DNA from: Verrucomicrobiota bacterium
GTDB lineage: Bacteria > Verrucomicrobiota > Verrucomicrobiia > Limisphaerales > JACRJZ01
Length of the DNA stretch: 64,000 bases
Assembly (NCBI GenBank): GCA_016219875.1
Contig: JACRJZ010000073.1
Coordinates: 1-64,000, forward strand
Direction: 5' to 3'
Shown: piece after piece, positions 63,085 through 64,000 of the stretch
How the letters are laid out: each line of letters begins with the position of its first letter
How positions within the stretch are numbered: position 1 is the stretch's first letter
Translations under genes and position numbers: made by a program
Notes under the pieces: generated by a model
The model's input: only the letters and a program-made list of their open reading frames with translations
Databases searched by the model: none
What the model was told of the DNA's origin: nothing

Positions 63085-63885
63085 ATGAAACCAACACTCC
63101 TGCTCACCGGCACCCTGTTCGTCGCAGCGCTCGCCACGCCGGCGCAAGACTGGGCCTTGGCCCGGCTCGAAAAATCTCCGCGTCACCTGGAGTGGGTGAA
63201 GGTCAAGCAGGGCACGCGGGAAGTTAGTTGCTTCATCGCCTTTCCCGAAGTGAAGGAGAAGGCCACCGCCGTGGTGGTGATCCACGAAATCTTCGGCCTC
63301 ACCGATTGGGTGCGCGGCGTGGCGGACCAACTGGCGGAGGCGGGCTACATCGCCATTGCGCCCGACCTGCTTTCTGGCGCGGCTCCCAACGGTGGCGGCA
63401 CCAAGGAACTGGGCGGCGGCGACGCCGTGCGTCGGGCGATTTCCTCGCTCCCGGCCGACCAGATCACCGCCGACCTCAACGCCGTTGTTGAGCACGTCGG
63501 GAATCTCCCGGCTGCCAACGGCAAAGTGGCCGTCGGCGGTTTCTGCTGGGGCGGCAGCCAGACGTTTCGCTTCGCCACGAACAACAAGAACGTCAAGGCG
63601 GCGTTCGCCTTTTACGGTTCGGGGCCGGACAAGGAAGAGGACATCGCCCGCATCAGTTGCCCGGTCTTTGGATTCTACGGTGGCAACGACGCGCGTGTGA
63701 ACGCGACGATCCCCAAGTCCACTGAGTTGATGAAGAAGGCCGGCAAAACCTACGAGCCGGTGACCTACGACGGCGCGGGCCACGGCTTCATGCGGGCCGG
63801 CGAAGCGCCTGATGCCAATGAAGCGAACAAGAAAGCCCGCGACCAAGCCTGGCAGCGGTGGAAGACGTTGCTGAAGGCGCTGTAG
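63085..63885 (+). CDS. Exported dienelactone-hydrolase-family protein
   Basis: The 266-residue alpha/beta-hydrolase has a signal peptide (MKPTLLLTGTLFVAALATPA). The family nucleophile Cys is in GGFCWGGSQ (near 152), and the acid is in FYGGNDARVN. The His is in GAGHGFMRAGE. Dienelactone hydrolases open lactone rings, but exported relatives act on diverse esters and the substrate here is unknown. An RBS-like GAAAGGA lies 10 bp upstream of the ATG. The 180-bp gap before it holds no gene. Confidence 0.9.
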   Translation: MKPTLLLTGTLFVAALATPAQDWALARLEKSPRHLEWVKVKQGTREVSCFIAFPEVKEKATAVVVIHEIFGLTDWVRGVADQLAEAGYIAIAPDLLSGAAPNGGGTKELGGGDAVRRAISSLPADQITADLNAVVEHVGNLPAANGKVAVGGFCWGGSQTFRFATNNKNVKAAFAFYGSGPDKEEDIARISCPVFGFYGGNDARVNATIPKSTELMKKAGKTYEPVTYDGAGHGFMRAGEAPDANEANKKARDQAWQRWKTLLKAL

Positions 63886-63888
63886 TCT

Positions 63889-64000
63889 CTACTTGGCTGG
63901 TTTCAGCGTCGCCACGAAACCACCGTACGGTTTCATCCTGGCCACAAATTCCTGGCCGGCGTTGAAGCGTTGCGTCTCGCTGGAGAAGCTCTGGGGGTTC
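63889..64000 (-). CDS. 3' end of a gene running off the window
   Basis: On the minus strand an open frame enters at 64000 and ends at TAG (63889-63891), giving the last 36 codons: NPQSFSSETQRFNAGQEFVA, then RMKPYGGFVATLKPAK. The composition is protein-like and the gene would converge on the hydrolase with 3 bp between stops. The family cannot be judged from this piece. Confidence 0.5.
   Translation of the reverse strand, partial: NPQSFSSETQRFNAGQEFVARMKPYGGFVATLKPAK

Overview
The window looks like chromosomal DNA of a GC-rich diderm bacterium of the Verrucomicrobiota, most likely from the Pedosphaera/Limisphaera-type lineage. That placement is inferred from the gene families. They include very large secreted proteins built from LamG, Ig-like, lamin-tail and CotH modules, Gfo/Idh/MocA oxidoreductases with Tat signals, DUF6807 (PmoA-like) and DUF4962 proteins, BlaI/M56 regulator pairs, and many GTAGC-ended palindromic repeats. 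No rRNA gene or CRISPR array is visible. There is one tRNA (Tyr).

Layout. 0-2 kb holds the decayed remains of a gene of unknown family, with a second fragment at the window edge. 2.3-9.3 kb (minus strand) is a gyrB-gyrA operon with two small modules between the gyrase genes: a Phd-VapC toxin-antitoxin pair, and a zeta-toxin-like kinase with its small partner. 9.7-12.4 kb is a BlaI-type repressor coupled to an unusual M56 (BlaR1-like) protease whose C-terminal half is a Wzz-like domain. 12.9-26 kb holds secreted polysaccharide-active and surface proteins (DUF4962/heparinase-like lyase, clan-A glycosidase, a secreted alpha/alpha-barrel-like protein, an AraC regulator and a triple LamG protein). 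26-39.5 kb carries a 2106-residue CotH/lamin-tail protein, two paralogous Gfo/Idh/MocA oxidoreductases, a small toxin-antitoxin remnant, a zincin and a DUF6807 protein. 41-49.5 kb is an accessory island. It has a TIR plus STAND-like ATPase operon (a candidate defence or cell-death system), a CHAT-domain remnant broken by a miniature element, and a divergent WXG100/EccC-like (type VII-like) module. 50-54 kb has core genes (gmd, tRNA-Tyr, DUF1015, family 4 uracil-DNA glycosylase, YhbY). 54-59 kb is a minus-strand operon of a one-polypeptide restriction-modification enzyme followed by small translationally coupled genes, including a frameshifted DUF4258 gene and two DUF2283 genes. 59-64 kb holds lutABC (lactate oxidation), a rhomboid protease and a dienelactone-hydrolase-family protein.

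Mobile and repetitive DNA is the main unexplained layer. Two copies of a roughly 202-bp miniature element have matching terminal inverted repeats and each is flanked by a perfect 9-bp target duplication (12642-12843, 44241-44443). Other palindromic elements lie between genes, nest inside one another (34003-34254, 39569-39840), or sit inside reading frames without closing them (15328-15425, 55727-55832, 57486-57542). At two places a downstream gene ends in a duplicated copy of the 3' end of the upstream gene (22-bp repeats around a toxin-antitoxin pair at 35.5-36.1 kb; 134-bp repeats behind the methyltransferase at 55.1-56.0 kb). This suggests gene cassettes are gained or lost by recombination at gene ends.
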